DNA from: Paracoccaceae bacterium | GTDB taxonomy: Bacteria; Pseudomonadota; Alphaproteobacteria; Rhodobacterales; Rhodobacteraceae | Reading direction: 5' to 3' | DNA: 11,146 bases | Assembly: GCA_023263735.1 (NCBI GenBank) | Contig: JALQUQ010000063.1 | Coordinates: 1-11,146 of the forward strand | Notes under the pieces: generated by a model | What the model was told of the DNA's origin: nothing | The model's database searches: none | What the model saw: the letters and a program-made list of their open reading frames with translations, nothing else | Made by a program: the position numbers and the translations under genes | In this document: positions 1 through 6,794 of the stretch, piece after piece | Numbering within the stretch: the stretch's first letter is position 1 | How the letters are laid out: every line of letters begins with the position of its first letter

Positions 1-177
1 GTCTCGCCTGACGACAGCTTGCTCTCGCGCATCACCCGCGCAGGTGTGCGCTCCACGCTGCAGCGCTGCAAACAATTGCTGCAAATCGGGGCAGACTGGC
101 AGCCCACAGGGGTGCTGGAACATCGGGTCGAAGGCAAACGCGCCCTGCCCGAAGGCGAGGCCAGATCCGCCAGATAA
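1..177 (+). pseudogene. Fragment resembling the FAD-dependent domain of MnmC-type oxidoreductases
   Basis: Frame 1 of the plus strand is open from the window edge to TAA at 175-177. It reads like protein to about codon 47: an acidic pair and a small helix (DDSLLSRITRAG), then CKQLLQIGADWQPTGVLEHR. By eye this recalls the C-terminal FAD oxidoreductase part of MnmC (tRNA wobble-uridine modification), where a similar DWQ-x-x-GVL-x-H/L stretch occurs. No start, no FAD Rossmann motif and no natural C-terminus are present, and the frame ends soon after meeting the opposite-strand integrase homology near 140-165. I read it as a broken remnant. The upstream part may continue outside the window. Family identity is uncertain; that it is a partial coding piece is more likely than the exact name. 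Confidence 0.33.
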
Positions 178-422
178 AGCCCGATCATCTCCGGCGCGGG
201 CGGCAGGGGCTCTGCCCCCTTCCTCCGACACCAGCGCGCAAAATGCGCCCAGTCCTTGGCATAGGCTTTCAGCGTGTTGTCAGACGCTGCAGCGCGCGCA
301 TAGTCGCGCGCGGTTTCGACCAGCCGGTCAAGCGTGCCAGAGCCAGCGACAGAGGGGGGGAGGGTGATCCCTTTGCTCTGATCGTGTTCGAGACTTGCGC
401 GCGACTTATCCTCTTTATCCAT
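1..422 (-). pseudogene. Truncated tyrosine-recombinase-type site-specific integrase (N-terminal part)
   Basis: A leftward frame starts at ATG 422-420 behind a strong ribosome binding site (GGAGGAG, about 5 nt upstream), only 20 nt after the stop of the SDR gene. Residues 1-95 match the N-terminal, SAM-like core-binding domain of phage-type integrases common in alphaproteobacteria: LPPSVAGSGTLDRLVE, then a DNTLKAYAKDWAHFARWC helix pair, then PEMIGLYLADLA. Homology-like sequence stops near position 145-160, where the frame turns into low-quality sequence (Cys, Ser, Pro and Arg rich) antisense to the plus-strand fragment. The frame stays open to the window edge, but no catalytic domain (R-H-x-x-R...Y) can be recognised. 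It is probably a dead fragment created by recombination. A longer intact gene beyond the edge is unlikely but cannot be excluded. Confidence 0.6.
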
Positions 423-442
423 ACGTCTCCTCCGGATCGCCG

Positions 443-1228
443 TCAGGACATGATCAATCCGCCATCGACGTTTACGGTTTGGCCGGTGATGTAGGCCGCA
501 TCCGCCGAAGCGAGAAAGGCAACCAAGGCGCCCACCTCGGCCGGTGTGCCTGCACGCCCCATCGGAATGCCCTCGACCCATTCGGCCATCAATTCTCCGG
601 GGCCGTAGGTGCCCAGCATCTGGCCCCAGACCCGGTCGTTATAGTCCCACATATCGGTGTGAATGATCCCGGGGCAGATCGCGTTCACGGTTATTCCCTC
701 GCGGGCCAGTTCCTTGGCCAGACTTTGCGTCAGCCCCACCACACCAAACTTCGACGCTGCATAGTGAGGTGTATAGATAAAGCCTTGCCGCGCTTGCCCC
801 GAGGCGGTGTTCACAAGTCGCCCCTTGATCCCCGAGGCCCGGAAACGGCGGATGGCCTCTTGGCAGCAGAGAAAAACGCCCTTGGTGTTGACGTCCAAGT
901 TAAAGTCCCATTCTCGCTCGGTCAGATCTTCGACCTTGGCGATTGTGATGACGCCCGCATTTTGGACCGAAACCGACAGGGGCCCCAGTGTGGATTCGAT
1001 TTCGCCATATGTGGCTTTGATGGCGGCGGCATCGGTCACATCCAGCACATAGCCACTGACCTTTGCCCCGGTCGCTTCGGCGATCATGCGCGCGGCGTCG
1101 GGCGTGTCTTTGTCGATGGCAGCGATGGCAACATTGGCCCCCTCTTGGGCGAACCGCGTCGCGATGCCCCGGCCGATGCCCTTGTTGCCCCCCGTTACCA
1201 TCACCGTTTGGCCTACAAATCGCTGCAT
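443..1228 (-). CDS. SDR-family NAD(P)-dependent oxidoreductase, probable polyol/sugar dehydrogenase
   Basis: Classical short-chain dehydrogenase, 261 residues, the usual length. The cofactor loop is TGGNKGIG (12-19), NAG is at 90-92, and the catalytic set is N114, S143, Y156 and K160 (YAASK). The C-terminus carries the usual NVDGG motif (253-257). The substrate loop is aromatic-rich (TDMWDYNDRVWGQMLG, 191-206), a style seen in sorbitol/galactitol-type dehydrogenases. The residue at the end of beta-strand 2 that is normally Asp in NAD enzymes is Ala37 (VAIAAID), so cofactor choice is unclear. The start is fixed by GAGGGAGA just upstream. It is the last carbohydrate gene of the leftward operon, 28 nt after the SorC regulator. 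It probably interconverts a polyol and a ketose ahead of the kinase; the substrate cannot be read from sequence. Confidence 0.85.
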   Translation of the reverse strand: MQRFVGQTVMVTGGNKGIGRGIATRFAQEGANVAIAAIDKDTPDAARMIAEATGAKVSGYVLDVTDAAAIKATYGEIESTLGPLSVSVQNAGVITIAKVEDLTEREWDFNLDVNTKGVFLCCQEAIRRFRASGIKGRLVNTASGQARQGFIYTPHYAASKFGVVGLTQSLAKELAREGITVNAICPGIIHTDMWDYNDRVWGQMLGTYGPGELMAEWVEGIPMGRAGTPAEVGALVAFLASADAAYITGQTVNVDGGLIMS

Positions 1229-1256
1229 CTTCTCTCCCTCTGGCGCTGTTTGGATG

Positions 1257-2207
1257 TCAGGCCGCCAATCTGGCCGCCGTGAATTTGTCTGTGACGAGGA
1301 TGTCGATAAGTCCCATTTTCAGGGCCCCGGCGATGGCCTCGGTCTTTGAGGCACCGCCCGCCAGAGCCATAACCCGATCGGCCTTTTTCAGGGCTTCGAG
1401 GGAAATTCCGATGACACGTTCGTTCAAGGGGGTAATCACCGGCCGACCGTCCTTGTCGTAAAAGCGGAACGAAATCTCGCCAATCGCCCCAGCCTCATGA
1501 AGCAGCGCCATTTCTTGTTTGGAAAAGACGTTGCCCGAACGGGCAAGAAGTTCTGATGGCTCCACCGCCCCGATCCCCACCACGGCAAGGCTAAGGCGAT
1601 CAAAAAGGTCCATCGTTCCCCGGACGACCGGGTCCGCCAACATCACCAACTTTGCCTCGCGCGAGGAGGTGATCCCCTGCACCAGCAACAGGCGTGCATC
1701 TGCCCCGGTCAGCCGCGCAAAGCGCGAAATGAGTTCGGTCGCATGGGTCTGCACGGCGGAATCCCCCATGCCCCCCAAGATCTGAACGATGTGTTTGGCT
1801 TTGACGCCGCGAAATGGGTGAATGTTATCCACCATTTTCAGAATGGTCTGGCTCCAACTGGAAACGCCGATGATCTCTTCGGGTTGAAGTGTCGCCTCCA
1901 GAAAATGCGCCGCGGCTTCGCCAATCCGCGCCATGATCGCGCCATCGCGATCTTCGGAACAGTCGACCACAATGGCTTCGGTCAGGCTGTACCGTTGCCG
2001 AAGCGCCGTTTCCAGTTCGGCATAGGTTCCCGGCGGCGGGATGACGGTGGTGCGCACAATGGCTTCTTGTTCGGCCCGCTTCAGCATTCGGGAAACGGTC
2101 GCCTGTGACATCCGCAGTTGCCGCGCGATCTCGGCCTGACGTTTCCCCTCCGAATGGTACATCTGGGCAATCCGTGCAATCAGACGCAGCTCGTTGACCC
2201 TGGACAT
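1257..2207 (-). CDS. SorC/DeoR-type sugar-binding transcriptional regulator
   Basis: A 316-residue SorC-family regulator. Residues 20-46 form the helix-turn-helix (RQAEIARQLRMSQATVSRML). Residues 60-316 form the NagB-like effector domain with family landmarks GVSSWSQT (114-121), GGMGDS (145-150), VVGIGAVEPSELL (209-221) and AGGASKTEAIAGAL...LVTDKFTA near the C-terminus. Members of this family sense a phosphorylated or free sugar intermediate and bind palindromic operators. The start ATG follows GAGGGGAG at about 5 nt. The gene lies inside the catabolic operon, between kinase and SDR, so it most likely controls this locus. A palindrome (2222-2235) sits directly ahead of it and recurs at both divergent promoters. 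Inferred role: substrate-relieved repressor of both operons; activation cannot be excluded. Confidence 0.92.
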   Translation of the reverse strand: MSRVNELRLIARIAQMYHSEGKRQAEIARQLRMSQATVSRMLKRAEQEAIVRTTVIPPPGTYAELETALRQRYSLTEAIVVDCSEDRDGAIMARIGEAAAHFLEATLQPEEIIGVSSWSQTILKMVDNIHPFRGVKAKHIVQILGGMGDSAVQTHATELISRFARLTGADARLLLVQGITSSREAKLVMLADPVVRGTMDLFDRLSLAVVGIGAVEPSELLARSGNVFSKQEMALLHEAGAIGEISFRFYDKDGRPVITPLNERVIGISLEALKKADRVMALAGGASKTEAIAGALKMGLIDILVTDKFTAARLAA

Positions 2208-2221
2208 CTCGCTCCCCTCAA

Positions 2222-2235
2222 TGAATTTTTATTCA
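2222..2235. promoter_or_regulatory. Candidate SorC operator A (TGAATTTTTATTCA)
   Basis: Perfect inverted repeat (ATGAAT, TTTT, ATTCAT if the flanking bases are included) placed 14 bp ahead of the regulator's ATG. It overlaps the last two codons and the TAA stop of the kinase gene. It differs from operator C in one central base. Its place suggests autoregulation from an internal promoter, or a roadblock to transcription entering from the kinase gene. Confidence 0.55.
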
Positions 2236-3695
2236 TCGTTAGTTGAAAGCGGATGATAGGTCGAGCGGGCAATGGCGTCTTTCCAGATCAGCAAACGGGC
2301 GGCGGCATCGGATGCCTGAGGCTCCAAGAGGTGCCCCCCCCGGGGAAGGGCTGCAACCTCGTCAAGCCCGGACCACAGACCAAGGGCCAATCCCGCCAGA
2401 TAGGCCGCGCCAAGGGCCGAGGCTTCGGGCGCGTCGCACTGAATGATCGGATGGTTCAGCGTATCTGCAACGCATTGCATCAAAAAGGTATTCTTGCTTG
2501 GGCCACCGTCTGCGTACAGCCTTCCAAGCGGCGTGGGCGACTGGCTGGACATGGCTGCAAAAACGTCATGCGCCTGAAATGCCATCGAATCCGTCACAGC
2601 GCGCGCCATCTGTGCGCGGTTCGTGTTGAACGTGATGCCGCAAAACAGGGCTCTTGCATCCGCATGCCAATGCGGCGCACCCAAACCGACGAACGCGGGC
2701 ACAAATCCCGGACCATCTGGCGCGGCTGTCGCAGCCAGATCGGTCAAGGCCTGAACATCCGAAAGCCCCAGCAAATCAACCATCCATGGCAAAGCGGCTG
2801 CGGAAACAAGGATGTTCCCTTCGAACGCATAGGTGGCCTGACCGTTGAGGGACCACGCGATTGTGGTCGTGATTCCATGTTTCGGCGCAATGAATTCGGG
2901 CAATGTGGTCATGATCGATGACCCGGTTCCGAATGTCACCTTGCCATCGCCCGGCTGAAATGCGCCATGGCCGAAAAGGGCGGCATGGCTATCGCCAATC
3001 GCCGCACAGACCGGTATCCCGTCGGCCAGATTTGATAATCCGCGCGTGACACCGAAAATCGATGCGCTGTCCTTGACCGTTGGAAGGCTGCTCTTTGGCA
3101 CGCCGAAAAGGCTGCAAAGCTCGTCGCTCCACTCCATGCGTTTCAGGTCAAAAAGCTGGCTGCGGGCCGCATTTGACGCATCGCAAGCATGGACCTCCCC
3201 GCCCGTCAGGCAATGGATCAGCCAACTGTCGATTGTGCCCAGACGCACCTTGGCAGTGCTTGGCACGCGGTCGATCAGCCAGCGCATCTTTGGGCCGGGA
3301 AACATCGGATCGATCGGAAGCCCCGTCAGTTCTTCGACTCGGGCCGCATGACCTTGGGCGGTCAGGGTGGCGCAGACTTCCGTTGTGCGGCGGCACTGCC
3401 AACTGACCACCGGGCCCAACGGTTTGCCCGTATCGGCATCCCATGCGGTGACGGATTCTCTTTGATTGGAAATCGCAATGCCAAGAACCGTAATCCCCGG
3501 GGCGTCGCGCAGGCAGTTCGAAATCGCCTCCTGCACCGACTCCCAAATCCGGAGAGGGTCTTGCTCGACCCAACCCGGATGGGGATGGTGGATGCCAACC
3601 GGTGCCGCCCCCCGCGCAAGGATTTCGCCTCCTTCCGAGACGAGGACCGCCTTGGAATTGGTTGTGCCCTGATCAATCGCGAGAATGGCGCGCAT
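2229..3695 (-). CDS. FGGY-family carbohydrate kinase (GlpK-like fold, altered substrate pocket)
   Basis: Full-length FGGY kinase, 488 residues. The N-terminal phosphate loop is DQGTTNSK (8-15), ISNQRES is at 75-81, W99 lies in WQCRRT, FGGY signature 1 is MFPGPKMRW (131-139), the catalytic Asp is D235 (AIGDSHAALFG), the ATP loop is FGTGSS (255-260), and the second ATP region is DGGPSKN (396-402). It aligns well by eye with E. coli glycerol kinase. Arg, Glu, Trp and Asp contacts to glycerol are kept (R79, E80, W99, D235), but the Tyr135 and Phe270 equivalents are Met131 and Ser260. It therefore probably phosphorylates a larger or branched polyol or ketose. GGAG lies 8 nt before the ATG. Between the transketolase pair and the regulator, it should make the phosphorylated ketose that the transketolase uses. 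Ketose kinases such as apulose kinase are the leading analogy. Confidence 0.88.
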   Translation of the reverse strand: MRAILAIDQGTTNSKAVLVSEGGEILARGAAPVGIHHPHPGWVEQDPLRIWESVQEAISNCLRDAPGITVLGIAISNQRESVTAWDADTGKPLGPVVSWQCRRTTEVCATLTAQGHAARVEELTGLPIDPMFPGPKMRWLIDRVPSTAKVRLGTIDSWLIHCLTGGEVHACDASNAARSQLFDLKRMEWSDELCSLFGVPKSSLPTVKDSASIFGVTRGLSNLADGIPVCAAIGDSHAALFGHGAFQPGDGKVTFGTGSSIMTTLPEFIAPKHGITTTIAWSLNGQATYAFEGNILVSAAALPWMVDLLGLSDVQALTDLAATAAPDGPGFVPAFVGLGAPHWHADARALFCGITFNTNRAQMARAVTDSMAFQAHDVFAAMSSQSPTPLGRLYADGGPSKNTFLMQCVADTLNHPIIQCDAPEASALGAAYLAGLALGLWSGLDEVAALPRGGHLLEPQASDAAARLLIWKDAIARSTYHPLSTNDE

Positions 3696-3722
3696 TTCAA
3701 CTGCTCCAGAAGAAGGGGGAAG

Positions 3723-3756
3723 CGGGGCGTGACAAAGGGAGGATCATCGCGCCCCG
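3723..3756 (-). other. Intra-operon GC-rich hairpin between transketolase and kinase genes
   Basis: The 77-nt gap between the two genes holds a 7-bp perfect GC stem (CGGGGCG on the minus strand, 3756-3750, with CGCCCCG, 3729-3723), extendable by two pairs past one mismatch. The loop is about 20 nt. No clear U-run follows. It could be an RNA processing or stabilising stem, or a weak attenuator that lowers kinase expression relative to transketolase. Confidence 0.3.
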
Positions 3757-3772
3757 ATCATCCAAACGCGGA

Positions 3773-4741
3773 TCAACCGCGCCCAGATTTTCTTGCGATC
3801 AAGGCTTTGGCGGCCTCGGCCACCGCTGCCGGCGACATGCCGAATTCATCCAGAAGGAATTCGGCAGACCCGGTTGGCGCAAAGATGCCCGGAACGCCCA
3901 GAATTTTCATGGGCGCGGGGGCCTCGGCAACGACGACCTCGGCAATCGCGGACCCAAGGCCCCCATAGGTCGAGTGTTCCTCGGCCGTCAGGATTGCGCC
4001 CGTGTCTTTCACAGCCGCAACGACGGCCTCGACGTCAATGGGTCTGACCGTGGCCATGTTCAAAACACGGGCCTCAATCCCCTCGCCGGCCAGAATTTCG
4101 GCCGCCTTGACCATTCTGTGCGTCAGCGTCCCGTTTGCAATCAGGGTAACGGCATCCCCATCGCGAAGCAGATCGGCCTTGCCCGGTTGAAAGACATGGT
4201 CCTTGGGCAACAGATCCGGCACACCCACGCGCGACAGACGCAAAAAGACGGGCCCGTCAAAGGTCGCGGCCCATTCGACAGCGGCGGCCGTTTCGATGGA
4301 ATCGCAGGGCGCGATTACCGGAAGGTTCGGCAAAACCCGGGTCCAGGCAAAATCTTCGATCGAATGATGCGTTGGCCCAAGTTCACCATAGGCCATGCCG
4401 GACGAGATCCCGACAAGTTTCACATTGGCATTCGAATAGGCAATGTCGGCCTTGACCTGTTCCAGTGAGCGGCCGGTCAAAAAGCAGGCTGCGGCGCAGA
4501 CAAAGGGCAAGAGGCCGCCATTGGCCAGACCAGCCCCAACGCCAACCATATTCTGTTCGGCGATGCCGACGTTGATCAGGCGATCGGGAAACTGAGATTT
4601 GAAGCCACCCAGCTTTGATGATCCGACCGAGTCGTTGCAGACCGCAACCACGCGCCCGTTTTCAGCGCCAAGTCGTTCCAGCGTCGCGGCAAAGGCGTCT
4701 CGGCAGTCATGCAGTTTCGGCGCGTTGGAAATGGCGTTCAT
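3773..4741 (-). CDS. Transketolase, C-terminal subunit (split transketolase)
   Basis: 322 residues covering the pyrimidine-binding and C-terminal domains of transketolase. NVGIAEQNM (57-65) carries the glutamate (E62) that activates thiamine diphosphate. GPTHHSIEDFA (122-132) is the conserved active-site His/phosphate loop, and the C-terminal domain ends with the usual GxxG/EEHSTYGGLGSAI region. It lacks the diphosphate domain, which is encoded by the adjacent upstream gene, so the two products should form one alpha/beta enzyme. Its ATG overlaps the TGA of that gene (ATGA, 4741-4738), a sign of translational coupling and fixed stoichiometry. Split transketolases are found both in central metabolism and in dedicated sugar pathways. 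Placement beside a sugar kinase and importer argues for a dedicated enzyme, as in AptAB-type apulose-4-phosphate transketolase, though substrate is inference. Confidence 0.9.
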   Translation of the reverse strand: MNAISNAPKLHDCRDAFAATLERLGAENGRVVAVCNDSVGSSKLGGFKSQFPDRLINVGIAEQNMVGVGAGLANGGLLPFVCAAACFLTGRSLEQVKADIAYSNANVKLVGISSGMAYGELGPTHHSIEDFAWTRVLPNLPVIAPCDSIETAAAVEWAATFDGPVFLRLSRVGVPDLLPKDHVFQPGKADLLRDGDAVTLIANGTLTHRMVKAAEILAGEGIEARVLNMATVRPIDVEAVVAAVKDTGAILTAEEHSTYGGLGSAIAEVVVAEAPAPMKILGVPGIFAPTGSAEFLLDEFGMSPAAVAEAAKALIARKSGRG

Positions 4742-5562
4742 GACTGTGCCTCCGAAAGTTCCGCGATGGCGATCTTGTATTGTTCAGCGTTTGGCACACG
4801 ATGATGCCAGTCGGCGCGGTCTTGCATGAACGAAATGCCATGGCCCTTGTTGGTATGGGCCACGATGCAATGGGGCCGGTCGCCACGTTTTTCCAAAGCC
4901 GGAACGATTTCTGCCATGGCATTGCCGTTGATCTCGGTCACGTCCCACCCAAAGGAGGTGAGCTTTGACGAAAACGGCGCCAGATCGTTGGTTTCCTTTA
5001 GCGACGCGCCCTGCTGGAAACGGTTGTGATCAATGATCAGGGTCAGATTGTTCAATCCGAATTGGGCCGCAGAACTGATTGCCTCCCAGTTTGACCCTTC
5101 TTGCATCTCACCATCGCCGGTCAGGACATAGGTGTGGTAATCGGCGGACAGGATCTTGGCTGCCTTGGCCATGCCAACCGCAACCGGAAGCCCGTGACCC
5201 AAGGGGCCGGTGTTTGTTTCCACGCCCGGAACCTTGTTGCAATTCGGGTGGCCATTCAGGCGCGAATGCGGCTTCAGGAACGTGCTGATCTCCTCTTCAG
5301 GAAGAAACCCGCGCTTGGCCAAAGTGATGTAAAGCGCAAGCGCCACATGCCCCTTTGAAAGCACGAACCGGTCGCGATCCGGGTGTTTGGGTTGATCGGG
5401 CCATATGCGCAGAACGCGGAAATAGAGCGCGGTCAAGATATCGATTGCCGACATCTCTCCCCCAATATGGCCAGCGCCAGCCTCATAAACGGCCTGCACG
5501 TCGCGGAGACGGATCTGCCGTGCGATGCGCTCGAGATCGTTCGGCTGCATGGTTCCTCGCAT
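4738..5562 (-). CDS. Transketolase, N-terminal subunit (split transketolase)
   Basis: 274 residues forming the diphosphate-binding half of transketolase. The early glycine-rich GAGHIGGEMSAIDIL (30-44), SKGH (69-72), NTGPLGHGLPVAVGMA and the thiamine-diphosphate/Mg motif GDGEMQEGSNWEA ending in DHN (GDG-x-N type) are all present. A second conserved part is HTNKGHGISFMQ. The farthest-upstream ATG is 5562-5560, but it has no ribosome binding site and lies in a palindrome just below the predicted promoter. The ATG at 5550-5548 (residue 5 of the longer form, MQPNDLERIA) has GAGGA close upstream and leaves operator B in the leader, so I think it is the likelier start. It heads the leftward operon and works with the next gene as a heteromeric enzyme transferring two-carbon units from a ketose phosphate. 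Confidence 0.9.
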   Translation of the reverse strand: MRGTMQPNDLERIARQIRLRDVQAVYEAGAGHIGGEMSAIDILTALYFRVLRIWPDQPKHPDRDRFVLSKGHVALALYITLAKRGFLPEEEISTFLKPHSRLNGHPNCNKVPGVETNTGPLGHGLPVAVGMAKAAKILSADYHTYVLTGDGEMQEGSNWEAISSAAQFGLNNLTLIIDHNRFQQGASLKETNDLAPFSSKLTSFGWDVTEINGNAMAEIVPALEKRGDRPHCIVAHTNKGHGISFMQDRADWHHRVPNAEQYKIAIAELSEAQS

Positions 5563-5575
5563 GAATATTTATACA
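5562..5575. promoter_or_regulatory. Candidate SorC operator B (TGAATATTTATACA)
   Basis: It differs from operator C at one position, which breaks the palindrome in one arm. It lies 7 bp downstream of the predicted minus-strand -10 box, covering the expected transcription start. A regulator bound here would block the transketolase-led operon. It also touches the first possible ATG of that gene. Confidence 0.5.
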
Positions 5576-5581
5576 GTTACT

Positions 5582-5612
5582 AATATACTTGCCGATCCAG
5601 TCAATCTGTCAA
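5582..5612 (-). promoter_or_regulatory. Predicted promoter of the leftward (transketolase) operon
   Basis: On the minus strand, TTGACA (5612-5607) is a perfect -35 box and TATATT (5587-5582) a 5/6 -10 box. They are separated by 19 bp, slightly longer than ideal. The expected start of transcription falls near 5575, inside operator B. Called by eye on consensus only. Confidence 0.45.
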
Positions 5613-5691
5613 GCTGGAAATGCAATAACAGAGCGCAGGGCTGAATGAAATTGATGATTGACACAGCGCAAGAGCCTGCGTTACGAATTAA

Positions 5692-5721
5692 TTACCCTAA
5701 CTGAATATTTATTCATATAAT
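5692..5721 (+). promoter_or_regulatory. Predicted promoter of the rightward (ABC transporter) operon
   Basis: A perfect TATAAT (5716-5721) directly abuts operator C. The -35 is weak (TTACCC at 5692-5697, 18-bp spacer), which would fit an activator-helped or leaky promoter. An isolated perfect TTGACA at 5658-5663 lies further upstream but has no good -10 partner at 17-18 bp. The ribosome binding site GGGAGGA is at 5743-5749. Confidence 0.45.
5702..5715. promoter_or_regulatory. Candidate SorC operator C (TGAATATTTATTCA)
   Basis: Perfect 14-bp palindrome (TGAATAT with ATATTCA-type symmetry broken only at the centre) in the spacer between the predicted -35 and -10 of the transporter promoter. 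Binding there would exclude RNA polymerase. It is the best-matching copy of the motif shared by operators A and B. Confidence 0.6.
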
Positions 5722-5753
5722 ATCTTTAGGGCGCGGCAACGAGGGAGGACTCC

Positions 5754-6731
5754 ATGCTGACGCAATCGAACCGTCAGATCGAAACGCCTGGCGGCAATAT
5801 CCTGGCCTCGGCCAAGGGTGCAACCGGGCCTTTGATCGGGCTGATCGCTCTTTGCCTGTTCCTCACTTTGTGGACCGATACGTTCTTTTCTCTGCGGAAC
5901 TTTCTGAACATCCTCGATCAGATCACCGTCCTTGGGATCATGGCCGTCGGAATGACCTTGGTTATCTTGATTGGTGGGATCGACCTTTCGGTTGGGTCCG
6001 TCATGGCCCTGACCATGATGGTGATGGGGTATCTGAATGTTGAGGCCGGTTTGTCCATGGGCCTTGCAATTCCACTTGCCCTTTCGACAGCCGCGCTGAG
6101 CGGGCTGATCTGTGGGATCATGATCACCCGGTTCAACGTTCCAGCCTTTATCGCGACATTGGCAATGATGTCGATCACACGCGGCCTTGCAAGCATGATC
6201 ACCAACGGCCAGCAAATCATCGGATTCCCCGCATGGTTCAACCTGTCCGCGATCGTCCGATACGGTGGCTTTCTGACGCTGACCGTCGCCTTGATGTTGG
6301 CCGTTTTCGTCATCGGGCTCTTGTATCAGCGCTACCGGTATGGCGGACGTGCGCTTTATGCAATCGGCGGCAACCCAGAGGTCGCACGTCTGGCTGGCAT
6401 CAACGTGCCCTTCGTGACCGTGATGGTTTATACGGTTTGCAGTGTTCTGGCGGGGTTGTCCGGCATCGTTCTGGGGGCCCGGCTTGACTCGGTCCAGCCT
6501 TCTTCGGGCGTCGGCTATGAACTTGATGCCATTGCCGCCGTCGTCATTGGCGGAACGTCCTTGTCGGGCGGAACCGGCGGGATCGGAGGAACCGTTGTCG
6601 GGGTGCTGATCATCGGCGTTCTGCGCAACGGTCTGAATTTGCTCAGCGTTTCGCCCTTTATGCAGCAGGTGATCATTGGCCTGGTGATTGTTTTGGCGGT
6701 CACCGCGGAAACGTTCCGCAAAAAGCGCTGA
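5754..6731 (+). CDS. CUT2-family sugar ABC transporter permease (RbsC-like)
   Basis: 325-residue inner-membrane permease of the ribose/xylose/autoinducer-2 type. It has about eight to ten hydrophobic segments (first near residues 26-40), the family signature GGIDLSVGS (74-82), the cytoplasmic coupling loop ALYAIGGNPEVARLAGI (200-216), and YELDAIAAVVIGGTSLSGG (255-273), which is highly typical of RbsC. The start is set by GGGAGGA five nucleotides upstream of the ATG. It is the first gene of the rightward operon and should form a homodimeric channel energised by the double ATPase two genes downstream. The order permease, binding protein, ATPase is less common than the ribose-type order, in which the ATPase comes first. 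Confidence 0.93.
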   Translation: MLTQSNRQIETPGGNILASAKGATGPLIGLIALCLFLTLWTDTFFSLRNFLNILDQITVLGIMAVGMTLVILIGGIDLSVGSVMALTMMVMGYLNVEAGLSMGLAIPLALSTAALSGLICGIMITRFNVPAFIATLAMMSITRGLASMITNGQQIIGFPAWFNLSAIVRYGGFLTLTVALMLAVFVIGLLYQRYRYGGRALYAIGGNPEVARLAGINVPFVTVMVYTVCSVLAGLSGIVLGARLDSVQPSSGVGYELDAIAAVVIGGTSLSGGTGGIGGTVVGVLIIGVLRNGLNLLSVSPFMQQVIIGLVIVLAVTAETFRKKR

Positions 6732-6772
6732 CAGACTTCTCCAGGTGTCGGTTGCGCATCTGGTTTGCAAGA

Positions 6773-6794
6773 CGACGGACGAAATCGTCCGTCG
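6773..6794 (+). other. Perfect hairpin in the leader of the binding-protein gene
   Basis: Two 10-bp arms, CGACGGACGA (6773-6782) and TCGTCCGTCG (6785-6794), are separated by AA. No U-run follows, so it is not a standard terminator. It lies 42-63 nt past the permease stop and about 65 nt before the binding-protein start. It probably acts as an mRNA 5' stabiliser or processing boundary that raises binding-protein output. As DNA it could instead be a regulator site. Confidence 0.5.

Noticed and set aside
395..1282. Long open frame on the plus strand across the leftward SDR gene
   Set aside because: It is antisense to a well-supported SDR with all catalytic motifs; its translation has no recognisable domain and the length is a by-product of GC-rich codon bias.
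2229..3695. Calling the kinase glycerol kinase (glpK)
   Set aside because: No glycerol facilitator or glycerol-3-phosphate dehydrogenase is nearby and two pocket residues differ; the neighbourhood points to a ketose or polyol.
5709..6770. Minus-strand open frame of about 350 codons opposite the permease gene
   Set aside because: The translation is extremely rich in Gln, Asp, Asn and His, as expected from the complement of hydrophobic permease codons; no ribosome binding site and no family resemblance.
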